Positions 49,919 through 58,459 of a DNA stretch of 64,000 nucleotides are shown piece after piece. How positions within the stretch are numbered: position 1 is the first letter of the stretch; each line of letters starts with the position of its first letter. The notes under the pieces are model-generated. The model worked only from the letters and a program-made list of their open reading frames with translations. It did no database searches and had not been told where the DNA came from. The DNA comes from Hyphomicrobiales bacterium (lineage in GTDB: Bacteria; Pseudomonadota; Alphaproteobacteria; Rhizobiales; Beijerinckiaceae), in the NCBI GenBank assembly GCA_019247605.1, contig JAFBAS010000162.1, positions 1 through 64,000 of the forward strand. The letters run 5' to 3'. Position numbers and translations under genes: made by a program.

Positions 49919-50425
49919 ATGTCATTGTCGATGCACGAAGCTTCCGCCGCAACCTTCAAGCGCATGCTGACCGCACTCGCGGCCCTCCTCGAGAAAGCCG
50001 AGGCGCACACAACCGCTCGCAAGATCGAACCCGAGGCGCTTCTCGGAGCTCGGCTCTTTCCCGACATGTTCTCCTTCACGCGCCAGGTGCAATTGACTTG
50101 CGATTTCGCCAAGCTCTGCTGCGCCAGGCTTTCCGGCGTCGATGCGCCCAAACATGAGGACAAGGAAAACTCCTTTCCGGAGCTTAAGGGCCGGGTGGCC
50201 GAGACGCTCGCCTTCATCAGCGGCCTGAAAGCGAAGGACATCGACGGCACGGAAAACAAGGAGATCACGCTCAAGATCGCCGGCAAGGACACACAGATGA
50301 AGGGGCGGGACTATGTCCTGTTCTTTGCCCTGCCGAATTTTTACTTCCATGCGACCACGGCTTATGACCTCCTACGCCATAACGGCGTCGAAGTCGGCAA
50401 GCGCGATTTCCTGGGCATGACCTGA
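49919..50425 (+). CDS. DUF1993 family protein
   Basis: ASAATFKRMLTALAALLEKAEAHTTARKIEPEALLGARLFPDMFSFTRQVQLTCDFAKLCCARLSGVD. Confidence 0.85.
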   Translation: MSLSMHEASAATFKRMLTALAALLEKAEAHTTARKIEPEALLGARLFPDMFSFTRQVQLTCDFAKLCCARLSGVDAPKHEDKENSFPELKGRVAETLAFISGLKAKDIDGTENKEITLKIAGKDTQMKGRDYVLFFALPNFYFHATTAYDLLRHNGVEVGKRDFLGMT

Positions 50426-50439
50426 GAAGCGGCGCGCCG

Positions 50440-51483
50440 TTGCCGAGCGACCCCTCCCCTTTCGTCGACGCGCGTGTGAGCTCGACATTTTCGCGGCACG
50501 GCCAAGAGGTTCGAGCCTTGCCGCGATTTGCCGTGCTCGACGTCGCGCGCGGATTCGCGCTCGCCGCCATGGTCATCTTTCATTGCGCCTTCGACCTCGA
50601 CACCCTGGGCCTGGCGACGCTCGATGTCGGCGGCGATCCGCGTTGGCGGTGGTTCGCTCGCCTGATCGCGGGAAGCTTTCTTGCGCTCTCGGGAATGAGC
50701 CTCGTGATCGCGCACATAAAGGGGATGCGCTGGAACGCCTATTTTCGTCGCCTTGCGATGCTCGCCGGCGCCGCCCTCCTCGTGACGCTTGCTACCTGGT
50801 ACGGGATGCCGCGTGAATTCATTTTCTTCGGCATCCTGCATTCGATAACGGTCGCGAGCATCATCGGCCTCGTCTTCCTTCACCTCCCATGGCCCGTGAC
50901 CCTCATCGGCGCGATCCTGGTTCTTCTCGCTCCCGAATTCATCGCAGTGCCACTCTTCGATCCACCTTGGCTGCGCTTCCTCGGGCTCTCGACCATCACT
51001 CCGGCGACCCTCGATTTCGAACCCGTCTTTCCGTGGCTTTCGCCATTCCTTGCCGGAATGGCAATTGCGCAGCTCGGGCTTCCGCGTTTCGCCAAAAGCT
51101 CAGCTGCGGCATGGCGCCCCAAGGACGCGCTTTTTCGCGCTTTCGGCTTCGCCGGACGGCACAGCCTCGCAATCTACCTCGTTCATCAGCCGGTGATGTT
51201 CGGCACGCTCTCGCTAGTGGCGCAGCTCACAATGCCTGGCGCGTCTGTTTCCGAGGAGGACCGCCCCTTCGTCGATGCTTGCCGATCGGTCTGCGCCTCG
51301 CGTGGCGGTGAACAGGCCGATTGCCTTTCCTATTGCCTGTGCACTTCGGGCGAACTGAAAAAGGCGGGCATTTGGGAAAGCGTGCTCGCCGAGAGATTGA
51401 CGCCGCAAGAGCGGGAGCGGCTCGGCACTTCGATGCAGATCTGCGCCAAGGGAAATCCCGGTGCCGAAATTGCGAAACCCTGA
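50440..51483 (+). CDS. DUF1624 (heparan-alpha-glucosaminide N-acetyltransferase-like) membrane protein
   Basis: FAVLDVARGFALAAMVIFHCAFDLDTLGLA...WRWFARLIAGSFLALSGMSLVIAH; start uncertain. Confidence 0.85.
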   Translation: MPSDPSPFVDARVSSTFSRHGQEVRALPRFAVLDVARGFALAAMVIFHCAFDLDTLGLATLDVGGDPRWRWFARLIAGSFLALSGMSLVIAHIKGMRWNAYFRRLAMLAGAALLVTLATWYGMPREFIFFGILHSITVASIIGLVFLHLPWPVTLIGAILVLLAPEFIAVPLFDPPWLRFLGLSTITPATLDFEPVFPWLSPFLAGMAIAQLGLPRFAKSSAAAWRPKDALFRAFGFAGRHSLAIYLVHQPVMFGTLSLVAQLTMPGASVSEEDRPFVDACRSVCASRGGEQADCLSYCLCTSGELKKAGIWESVLAERLTPQERERLGTSMQICAKGNPGAEIAKP

Positions 51484-51551
51484 ACGCCTCGCCGGCGCCG
51501 CGAGCGGCCGCACATCCGGCGAGGCATGACGTTTCGGAGGAGAGAGGGACG

Positions 51552-51947
51552 ATGATGTATCTCTGGGTGATGCTCGGAAGCGCTCTCGGAGGAGGGGCCC
51601 GTTACTGGTGCTCGGGCTTTGCCGCCGAGCATTTCGGCGAGACCTTCCCTCTAGGCACCTTAGCGGTGAACATCATCGGCTCCTTCATCATCGGCTTCTT
51701 CGCGACCTTGACCGGGCCGGACGGTCGCTTCCTCGTCGGCACGCAGGCCCGCCAATTCGTGATGACTGGACTTTGCGGGGGCTATACGACCTTCTCGTCC
51801 TTCAGCGTGCAAACGCTCAATCTCGTGCGCGACGGCGAGATCAGGCTTGCCGGGTTGAATATCGTGTTTTCCGTCGTCTTGTGCCTTGTCGCGGTCTGGC
51901 TCGGTCACATCGCTGCGGCATCCCTCAACCAGCTCAAGGGAGCATGA
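51552..51947 (+). CDS. crcB: Fluoride efflux transporter CrcB/Fluc
   Basis: LWVMLGSALGGGARYWCSGFAAEHFGETFPLGTLAVNIIGSFIIGFFATL...GLCGGYTTFSSFSVQTLNL. Confidence 0.95.
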   Translation: MMYLWVMLGSALGGGARYWCSGFAAEHFGETFPLGTLAVNIIGSFIIGFFATLTGPDGRFLVGTQARQFVMTGLCGGYTTFSSFSVQTLNLVRDGEIRLAGLNIVFSVVLCLVAVWLGHIAAASLNQLKGA

Positions 51948-52303
51948 TCATGCAAGTTCCGCGCGACGCGGTGCTTTTGCGGATCTTCCTCGGCGAGGAC
52001 GACAAATACCAACGCCGCCCCTTGTACGAGACGATCGTGCTCAAGGCGCGCGAGCTCCATCTCGCCGGCGCGACGGTGCTGCGCGGTCCGATGGGTTTTG
52101 GACATTCGAGCCGCCTCCATACGGCGAAGATCTTGCGGCTCTCGGAGGATCTGCCTCTCGTCATCGAGATCGTCGACGAGGAAGAGAAGATCAAAGGCTT
52201 CCTTCCAGAGCTCGAGAAAATAGTGGGGAGTGGGCTCGTCACGCTCGAGAAGGTGCAAGTGCTGCAATATGGAGACAATGAGCGCAAACCGAGGAGCGGG
52301 TAG
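51944..52303 (+). CDS. DUF190 domain-containing protein
   Basis: LLRIFLGEDDKYQRRPLYETIVLKARELHLAGATVLRGPMGFGHSSRLHTAKILRLSEDLPLVIEIVDEEEKI; ATGA overlap with crcB. Confidence 0.9.
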   Translation: MIMQVPRDAVLLRIFLGEDDKYQRRPLYETIVLKARELHLAGATVLRGPMGFGHSSRLHTAKILRLSEDLPLVIEIVDEEEKIKGFLPELEKIVGSGLVTLEKVQVLQYGDNERKPRSG

Positions 52304-52333
52304 GCCTCGGTTCCAGGTATCAGACCAGGGATT

Positions 52334-54334
52334 CTATCCCCTGCGCCGCCCTCCTCTCCTGCGGGGTTCCGACACGACCTGCCGTTGCAATCTTATGCCC
52401 AGCTTTTCCTCAAGATGAGGAAAGGTATCGCTTGCGTGCGGGATCGCCATTGCTTCGATGAAATGTGCCTGGAAGGCAGGCTCGATCGCGGTTTCGACTT
52501 TTTCGATGCGGCGCACCACTTCGCCGATCTCACGCCGGGACGCGGCGTTCAGCAGCGCGATGCGCGCGCCTGTGCCGGCAGCATTGCCGGCCGAGGATAC
52601 GTTCTCGAGCACGCAATCTGGAATGAGGCCAAGCGCCATCGCGTAGAGCGCGTCCACATGGCTTCCGAAGGCACCGGCGAGCGTGATGCGGTCGACCTTC
52701 GTTACGCCGTAGCGGTCCATGAGCAGCTTCACCCCGGCGTAGAGCGCCGCCTTGGCGAGCTGGATGGCGCGAATGTCGGCTTGGGTGATCGCGATCCGAG
52801 GCTCGCCTTTCGCGATCACATACGCAAAAGTGCGTCCCTCCGCCTCGATGCGCGCCGTGCGCTCGGCCATTGCGCCGTCGATGATGCCGTCGGGCCGCAA
52901 TACGCCCGCGATCATCATCTCGGCGACAGCCTCGATGATGCCCGAGCCGCAAATCCCGGTGACCCCTGTTCCTGCCACCGCTTCCGCGAAACCCTCTTCG
53001 TCCGACCAGAGATCGCATCCGATCACCTTGAAGCGCGGCTCGAGCGTCGCCTTGTCGATGCGCAACCTCTCGATCGCACCGGGCGCGGCGCGCTGGCCGC
53101 AGCTGATCTGCGCACCCTCGAAGGCGGGGCCCGTGGGCGACGAGCACGCAAGCAGGCGCGAACGATTGCCGAGCACGATCTCGGCATTGGTTCCCACATC
53201 GACGATGAGGCGGACCTCATCGGACAGGTAGGGCGCTTCGCACAAGACGACGGCCGCGGCATCGGCGCCGACATGGCCGCCGATACAGGGGAGCGCGTAA
53301 GCGAAGGCGCCTGGCGCGATGTCGAGCCCGATTTCGCGTGCGGGCACGTCGAAGCCGGCATCGATGGTGAGCGCAAAGGGTGCGACGCCGAGCTCGGTCG
53401 GGTCGAGGCCCAGCGCCAGATGATGCATGATCGGATTGCCGGCGAGCGTGACCTCGACGATGTCGCTCGGCGCGATGCCTGCCTGCTGCGCGGTCTCCTT
53501 CGCGAGCCCCCCGAGTGCTTCGTGCACGGCTTTTGTGAGCTCGAGGTCGCCTCCAGGATGCATCATGATGTGGGAGACGCGGCTCATCAGATCCTCGCCA
53601 AGCCGGATCTGCGGATTCATGCGGCCGCTCGAGGCGAGCACGTCTCCGCTCCCGAGATCGCAAAGGTGCGCCGCGACCGTCGTCGAGCCGATGTCGAAGG
53701 CAAGGCCGAAGACACGCTCCTTCAACCCGGGATAGATCGCGACGATGTCACGCCCGTGCCGCACGCAAGCCGTTACGGCAAAATCCGCAGCGCGCAGCGT
53801 CTTTTGCAAGCCGCGAAGCACGGAAAGCTCGGCCCGAACCTCCGGCAGCCCCCATTGTTCGGCGAGGGCCTTCGCAAGACGGCGAAAATCGCTCGAGGGA
53901 TCCGTCATGTCCGGCTTATCGACCTCGAGGTAATAGAGGCGCGACACCGGATCGATCTTGACCGGCCAAGCTTCGGCGCGCTTGCGCACCACCTGCCTGT
54001 GGAGTTGGGATTCGGCGGGAACATCGACGATGAGATCGCCGCGCAAGCGTGCCTGGCAGCCGAGCCGTTCGCCGCGCGCAAAGGCCCGCCGCACACGCTG
54101 ATAGCGTTCCTCGACGGCACCCATTTGCGTCACATGGTCGAGCGTGGATGCGATGGCGCGTTTTTGATCCACTCCTTCGACGATCGAAACGCGGCAGCGC
54201 CCGCAGATGCCACGTCCGCCGCAGACCGAATCGAGATCCACGCCGAGCTTGCGAGCGGCCTCAAGCACGCTCACCCCTTCGCGGAAGCGTCCGCGCTTGC
54301 CTGAGGGCGAGAAGGCGATGGTGAATTCGCTCAT
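52334..54334 (-). CDS. ASKHA-domain protein with N-terminal 2Fe-2S ferredoxin domain (RACo-like corrinoid reductive activase)
   Basis: VCGGRGICGRCRVSIVEGV (2Fe-2S); VFGLAFDIGSTTVAAHLCDLGSGDVLASSGRMNPQIRLGEDLMSRVSHIM; VGTNAEIVLGN; LAGAFGSHVD. Confidence 0.9.
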   Translation of the reverse strand: MSEFTIAFSPSGKRGRFREGVSVLEAARKLGVDLDSVCGGRGICGRCRVSIVEGVDQKRAIASTLDHVTQMGAVEERYQRVRRAFARGERLGCQARLRGDLIVDVPAESQLHRQVVRKRAEAWPVKIDPVSRLYYLEVDKPDMTDPSSDFRRLAKALAEQWGLPEVRAELSVLRGLQKTLRAADFAVTACVRHGRDIVAIYPGLKERVFGLAFDIGSTTVAAHLCDLGSGDVLASSGRMNPQIRLGEDLMSRVSHIMMHPGGDLELTKAVHEALGGLAKETAQQAGIAPSDIVEVTLAGNPIMHHLALGLDPTELGVAPFALTIDAGFDVPAREIGLDIAPGAFAYALPCIGGHVGADAAAVVLCEAPYLSDEVRLIVDVGTNAEIVLGNRSRLLACSSPTGPAFEGAQISCGQRAAPGAIERLRIDKATLEPRFKVIGCDLWSDEEGFAEAVAGTGVTGICGSGIIEAVAEMMIAGVLRPDGIIDGAMAERTARIEAEGRTFAYVIAKGEPRIAITQADIRAIQLAKAALYAGVKLLMDRYGVTKVDRITLAGAFGSHVDALYAMALGLIPDCVLENVSSAGNAAGTGARIALLNAASRREIGEVVRRIEKVETAIEPAFQAHFIEAMAIPHASDTFPHLEEKLGIRLQRQVVSEPRRRGGRRRG

Positions 54335-54426
54335 ACCTTGAATTGCCGCTTACATCCTAGCACGTCCAGCCATTCCCGCTTGGCCCCTTGTGGCGAAGAC
54401 GTGGTCAACCCGCGCTGCTCAGCGTT

Positions 54427-54741
54427 CTACCCGGCCTCGCGGCCGCCGGCTTCGATAAGGCTGCGAAGCCGTGCGTCGTCATATTCGCGTTCGAGACGAG
54501 CGATTTCGACCGAAACCGCAGCTTCGAGCTCCTCTGAGCAGGGCGCGGCTTCGCCCTGGCGCCAGTCGGCGAGATAAGCGTCCGTGCCGGTCGCGCCGCT
54601 TCGCATCGCGGCGCTATCGATCGCTTGCCCGAAACGCGGCGAGAGCTCGCGCTTGACGCGCTCGGCCCTTCTGCCGCCGGGAAGAGAAGCGGTGACCTGG
54701 GCGGGAATGTCACGCCAATAGGTGATGACGAGTTGTGCCAT
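54427..54741 (-). CDS. 'Virulence factor' domain (PF13769-type) small protein
   Basis: MAQLVITYWRDIPAQVTASLPGGRRAERVKRELSPRFGQAIDSAAMRSGATGTDAYLADWRQ. Confidence 0.75.
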   Translation of the reverse strand: MAQLVITYWRDIPAQVTASLPGGRRAERVKRELSPRFGQAIDSAAMRSGATGTDAYLADWRQGEAAPCSEELEAAVSVEIARLEREYDDARLRSLIEAGGREAG

Positions 54742-54746
54742 GATAT

Positions 54747-55502
54747 CTATCGGGAATGGTGAAGAGGCTTGAAGTCTTGCGCCATCGCCGCTTCTTGCCG
54801 GGCGAGAAAGGCTTCGAGGCCTCGCAAGCCCGTGAGGCGCCGCTCCAAGGGAAGGCCGAGCCTCTTCGCGGCGGCGTCTGCGCGCTGCTCGAGATCGGCG
54901 TCCGGCGCCTGGGCGAGCCACACGAGTTTGCGATAATGCCCGAAATAATCGGCAAGAAGCTCCGGATGCCGATCCAGGCCGAGCCCTTCCATGATGAGGC
55001 GATCGAAAAAGCGCACCAGGTAATCGGTGAGAAAGAATGTGCCGATCTCCTCCTCCATCATCTCTTCGAACGCATCAAGACCGGCGTAGAAAGCGTAGCA
55101 ATGGGCGCCTTCGATGCGCTCGACTCCTTCCTCCGCGAGCATCTCGTCGAGCCGCCCGCCCGTGCCGCAATCGCCGTAAAGACAAAGGATGCGCCGATAC
55201 CGATGGCGATTGGCCCTGATCTTCCCGCGAACGGCCTCCGTGATGCGCTCGGGGCGGTTGTGCAAGATGGCGGGAAGGCAGGTTACGGAAAGGTGGGACC
55301 GGCCGTTGAGACGAATGGCGGCGAGGAGCTCTTTGGCCAAGGCGCCGCAGGCGATGACAAGCGTGTCGGATTTTTCGGCGGCTGGAGGGGAAGCCTCGGC
55401 ATCGAAGGCCGCCTCGGGGTCGGCGTGCGGAAAAGGGTCCCACGCTTCGCCGGCGCGTCCGGATCGCGCTCTTTCACCCTTGCGCTGACGCACCATGCTC
55501 AT
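54747..55502 (-). CDS. DUF1638 domain-containing protein
   Basis: TLVIACGALAKELLAAIRLNGRSHLSVTCLPAILHNRPERITEAVRGKIRANRHRYRRILCLYGDCGTGGRLDEMLAEEGVERIEGAHCYAFYAG. Confidence 0.88.
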   Translation of the reverse strand: MSMVRQRKGERARSGRAGEAWDPFPHADPEAAFDAEASPPAAEKSDTLVIACGALAKELLAAIRLNGRSHLSVTCLPAILHNRPERITEAVRGKIRANRHRYRRILCLYGDCGTGGRLDEMLAEEGVERIEGAHCYAFYAGLDAFEEMMEEEIGTFFLTDYLVRFFDRLIMEGLGLDRHPELLADYFGHYRKLVWLAQAPDADLEQRADAAAKRLGLPLERRLTGLRGLEAFLARQEAAMAQDFKPLHHSR

Positions 55503-55558
55503 GCGAGGCTATCGTCGCTCCCAGTGACGTTCGTTTCTCGGCTTCCGGCCACAGCACT

Positions 55559-56272
55559 CTATTGCGCCGCCTGCGCGCGAGCTTGCGCCGATCCCTGGCG
55601 TCTTGCGAGAAGGGCTTTCGCGGTCTCGACCGTGACGGCCGCATCGCGGCAATACGCATCGGCGCCGACCGCGTTGGCGAAACTTTCGTTGAGGGGCGCC
55701 CCGCCGACCAGCACGATATAATCGTTGCGGATGCCCTTTTCCTTCAAGGTGTCGATCACGACTTTCATGTAGGGCATGGTGGTCGTCAAAAGAGCGGACA
55801 TGCCCAGAATATCGGGCGAATGTTCTTCGATCGCGGCGAGATATTTCTCGACGCCGTTATTGATACCGAGATCCACCACCTCGAAGCCAGCGCCCTCCAT
55901 CATCATGCAGACGAGGTTCTTGCCGATATCGTGAATGTCGCCCTTAACCGTACCGATCACCATCTTGCCGATTTTCGGTGCTCCCGTCTCGGCGAGCAAC
56001 GGGCGCAAGATCGCCATTCCGGCCTTCATGGCATTCGCCGACATCAGCACTTCCGGCACGAAGAGGATACCGTCGCGGAAATCCTCGCCCACGATGCGCA
56101 TGCCTTCGACGAGGGACTCGGTGAGCACCTTGTAAGGCGCCCAATTGCGCTTCAAAAGGATGCGCACCGCCTCTTCGATCTCGGCCTTCAGCCCGTCGTA
56201 AAGGTCGTCATGCATCTGCGCGACGAGGTCGGCGTCGTTGAGGGAATTGAGGTCGAGATCGTCCCCGGCCAT
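55559..56272 (-). CDS. Corrinoid (B12-binding) methyl-carrier protein, MtbC/MttC-like
   Basis: LKAEIEEAVRILLKRNWAPYKVLTESLVEGMRIVGEDFRDGILFVPEVLMSANAMKAGM...VIGTVKGDIHDIGKNLVCMMMEGAGFEVVDLG (DxHxxG motif). Confidence 0.92.
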   Translation of the reverse strand: MAGDDLDLNSLNDADLVAQMHDDLYDGLKAEIEEAVRILLKRNWAPYKVLTESLVEGMRIVGEDFRDGILFVPEVLMSANAMKAGMAILRPLLAETGAPKIGKMVIGTVKGDIHDIGKNLVCMMMEGAGFEVVDLGINNGVEKYLAAIEEHSPDILGMSALLTTTMPYMKVVIDTLKEKGIRNDYIVLVGGAPLNESFANAVGADAYCRDAAVTVETAKALLARRQGSAQARAQAAQ

Positions 56273-56665
56273 CGCTTGTCTGCTCCAGAGTATTCGCTCG
56301 CGGCGCTTCGCCTCGAAATCAGGCTCGGCGCTGCGGTAACATAGATGGGGCCGCCGCAGAAGTGGGCCCAAGGCTCCGCCAACGCCGAAATGATGCAAAG
56401 GCTTGACTATTTAGCGTATAATCATCACGTTCCCTGCCGTTTCGGATGATTGTGAGGCAAGCATTGGCAAAGCGAGAGGGCGGGCGAAACTTTTGTCCTC
56501 ATGGGGCATTTTCCTCGGCCATCGATGCGCCAGGCGATCCTAGTGATCGATCCCGACGAACGGCTTTCGATGCGTCGGAAATTGATCAACAGCGTTAACG
56601 AGATGCGGTCAGGTCTTTCCGATTGATGGAGCCATGGCTCGAGGCCGGACCGCAAGGGAGGATGA

Positions 56666-58459
56666 GTGAAGCCCACCGATATCGGCAACCCCGATTATTT
56701 CCACAAGGTCGTCGACTGCCAATGGGCTTGCCCAGCCCACACCCCGGTACCCGAATATATCCGGTTGATCGCGGCGGGGCGTTACAGCGACGCCTACATG
56801 ATCAATTGGGAATCGAATGTTTTTCCCGGCATTTTGGGAAGGACATGTGACCGTCCGTGCGAGCCGGCCTGCCGGCGCGGGCGCGTCGAGGAGGAGCCGG
56901 TCGCCATCTGCCGGCTCAAACGCGTCGCGGCCGATTACAAGGACGACATCACCGCAAGATTGCCGGCACGGCCGAAACAGAGGAACGGCAAGCGCATCGC
57001 CTGCATCGGGGCCGGACCTGCCTCCTTGACGGTGGCGAGAGACCTCGCGCCTCTCGGTTATGAAATCACGGTGTTCGACGGCGACAAGCAGGCCGGCGGC
57101 ATGATGCGAAGTCAGATCCCGAAGTTTCGCCTCCCCGAAACCGTCATCGACGAGGAGGTGGGCTATATCCTCCATCTCGGCATCGATTTTCGGGCCGGCG
57201 AGGCCATCGAAAGCCTCGGCGCTCTCCTCAAGCAGGGATACGACGCAATTTTCGTCGGTACGGGCGCGCCCCGTGGCCGCGACCTCGACATCCCTGGCCG
57301 CAAGGAGGCGGCGGCTCACATCCACATCGGCATCGATTGGCTCTCGAGCGTCTCCTTCGGTCACATCAGCAAGATCGGCAAAAGGGTGATCGTGCTCGGC
57401 GGTGGTAATACCGCCATGGATTGCTGCCGTTCTTCGCGCCGCCTCGGCGGCGAGGACGTAAAGGTCGTGGTGCGCTCCGGCTTCGAGGAAATGAAGGCTT
57501 CTCCTTGGGAGAAGGAGGATGCCATGCATGAAGGCATCCCCATCCTGAACTTCCTCGTTCCGAAGGAATTTCTCCACGAGGGTGGCCGCCTGACGGGGGT
57601 TCTTTTCGAGAAGGTCCGCGCCGAACGTGGTGCTGACGGAAGGCGCGATCTCGTCCCCACAGGCGAGCCCGACATGCGTATGGATTGCGATGATGTGCTC
57701 ATTGCGGTCGGGCAGGAGAATGCCTTTCCGTGGATCGAGCGCGACATCGGCATCGATTTCGACAGATGGGGCATGCCGGTGGTGGATAAGCTGACCTTTC
57801 AATCGAGCGTGCCGAATGTGCTCTTCGGAGGCGATTCGGCCTTCGGTCCCAAGAACATCATCTGGGCCGTGGCGCACGGACACGAGGCTGCCGTCTCCAT
57901 CGACCTTCACCTGCGCGGTGAAGATGTGCGAAAGCGCCCTGCGCCGATGACCAATCTCGCCAGCCAGAAGATGGGCATCCACGAGTGGAGCTACGACAAC
58001 GATGTGGCGCTCGACTTGCGTCACAAGGTTCCGCTCAAGGAGCAGGCGATCGCGCTGAAGGACATCAAGCAGGAGGTCGAGCTCGGCTTTGATCCGAAAC
58101 TCGCCTTCGCCGAGGCGCAGCGTTGCCTCAACTGCGACGCGCAGACGGTGTTCTCCGCCGGCCTGTGCATCGAATGCGACGCTTGCGTCGATATCTGCCC
58201 GATGGATTGCATCACCTTCACCGAGAACGGCGACGAGAGCGATCTGCGCGCACGCCTCACGGCACCGGCGACAAACCCCACGCAGGACATCTACGTTGCG
58301 GATGGCCTCAAGACCGAAAGGATCATGGCCAAGGACGAGGATGTTTGCCTGCACTGCGGGCTTTGCGCAGAGCGCTGCCCGACCGGCGCCTGGGATATGC
58401 AGAAGTTCCGGCTCGACATCACTCATGCGGGACATAAGGCATGCCGATCGAGCGCGTAA
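56666..58459 (+). CDS. GltD-like FAD/NAD(P) oxidoreductase with C-terminal 2[4Fe-4S] domain; KorC-like subunit
   Basis: IACIGAGPASLTVARDLAPLGYEITVFD...GGMMRSQIPKFRLPETVIDEEV...VIVLGGGNTAMDCCRSSRRLG; CIECDACVDICPMDC and CLHCGLCAERCPTGAWDM; overlaps korA. Confidence 0.9.
   Translation: MKPTDIGNPDYFHKVVDCQWACPAHTPVPEYIRLIAAGRYSDAYMINWESNVFPGILGRTCDRPCEPACRRGRVEEEPVAICRLKRVAADYKDDITARLPARPKQRNGKRIACIGAGPASLTVARDLAPLGYEITVFDGDKQAGGMMRSQIPKFRLPETVIDEEVGYILHLGIDFRAGEAIESLGALLKQGYDAIFVGTGAPRGRDLDIPGRKEAAAHIHIGIDWLSSVSFGHISKIGKRVIVLGGGNTAMDCCRSSRRLGGEDVKVVVRSGFEEMKASPWEKEDAMHEGIPILNFLVPKEFLHEGGRLTGVLFEKVRAERGADGRRDLVPTGEPDMRMDCDDVLIAVGQENAFPWIERDIGIDFDRWGMPVVDKLTFQSSVPNVLFGGDSAFGPKNIIWAVAHGHEAAVSIDLHLRGEDVRKRPAPMTNLASQKMGIHEWSYDNDVALDLRHKVPLKEQAIALKDIKQEVELGFDPKLAFAEAQRCLNCDAQTVFSAGLCIECDACVDICPMDCITFTENGDESDLRARLTAPATNPTQDIYVADGLKTERIMAKDEDVCLHCGLCAERCPTGAWDMQKFRLDITHAGHKACRSSA

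Noticed and set aside
51484-51551. Fluoride riboswitch upstream of crcB
   Set aside because: Looked for the conserved core and could not identify it; the sequence is a GC-rich spacer.
52385-54304. 639-aa plus-strand ORF
   Set aside because: Antisense to the well-supported ASKHA gene; no recognisable motifs, typical of high-GC shadow ORFs.
56273-56665. Cobalamin riboswitch in the corrinoid/kor divergent region
   Set aside because: No recognisable B12-box-like core; TTGACT and TATAAT are present but only 8 bp apart, so not a normal promoter.
56609-58435. 608-aa minus-strand ORF
   Set aside because: Antisense to the KorC-like gene, no domain motif.
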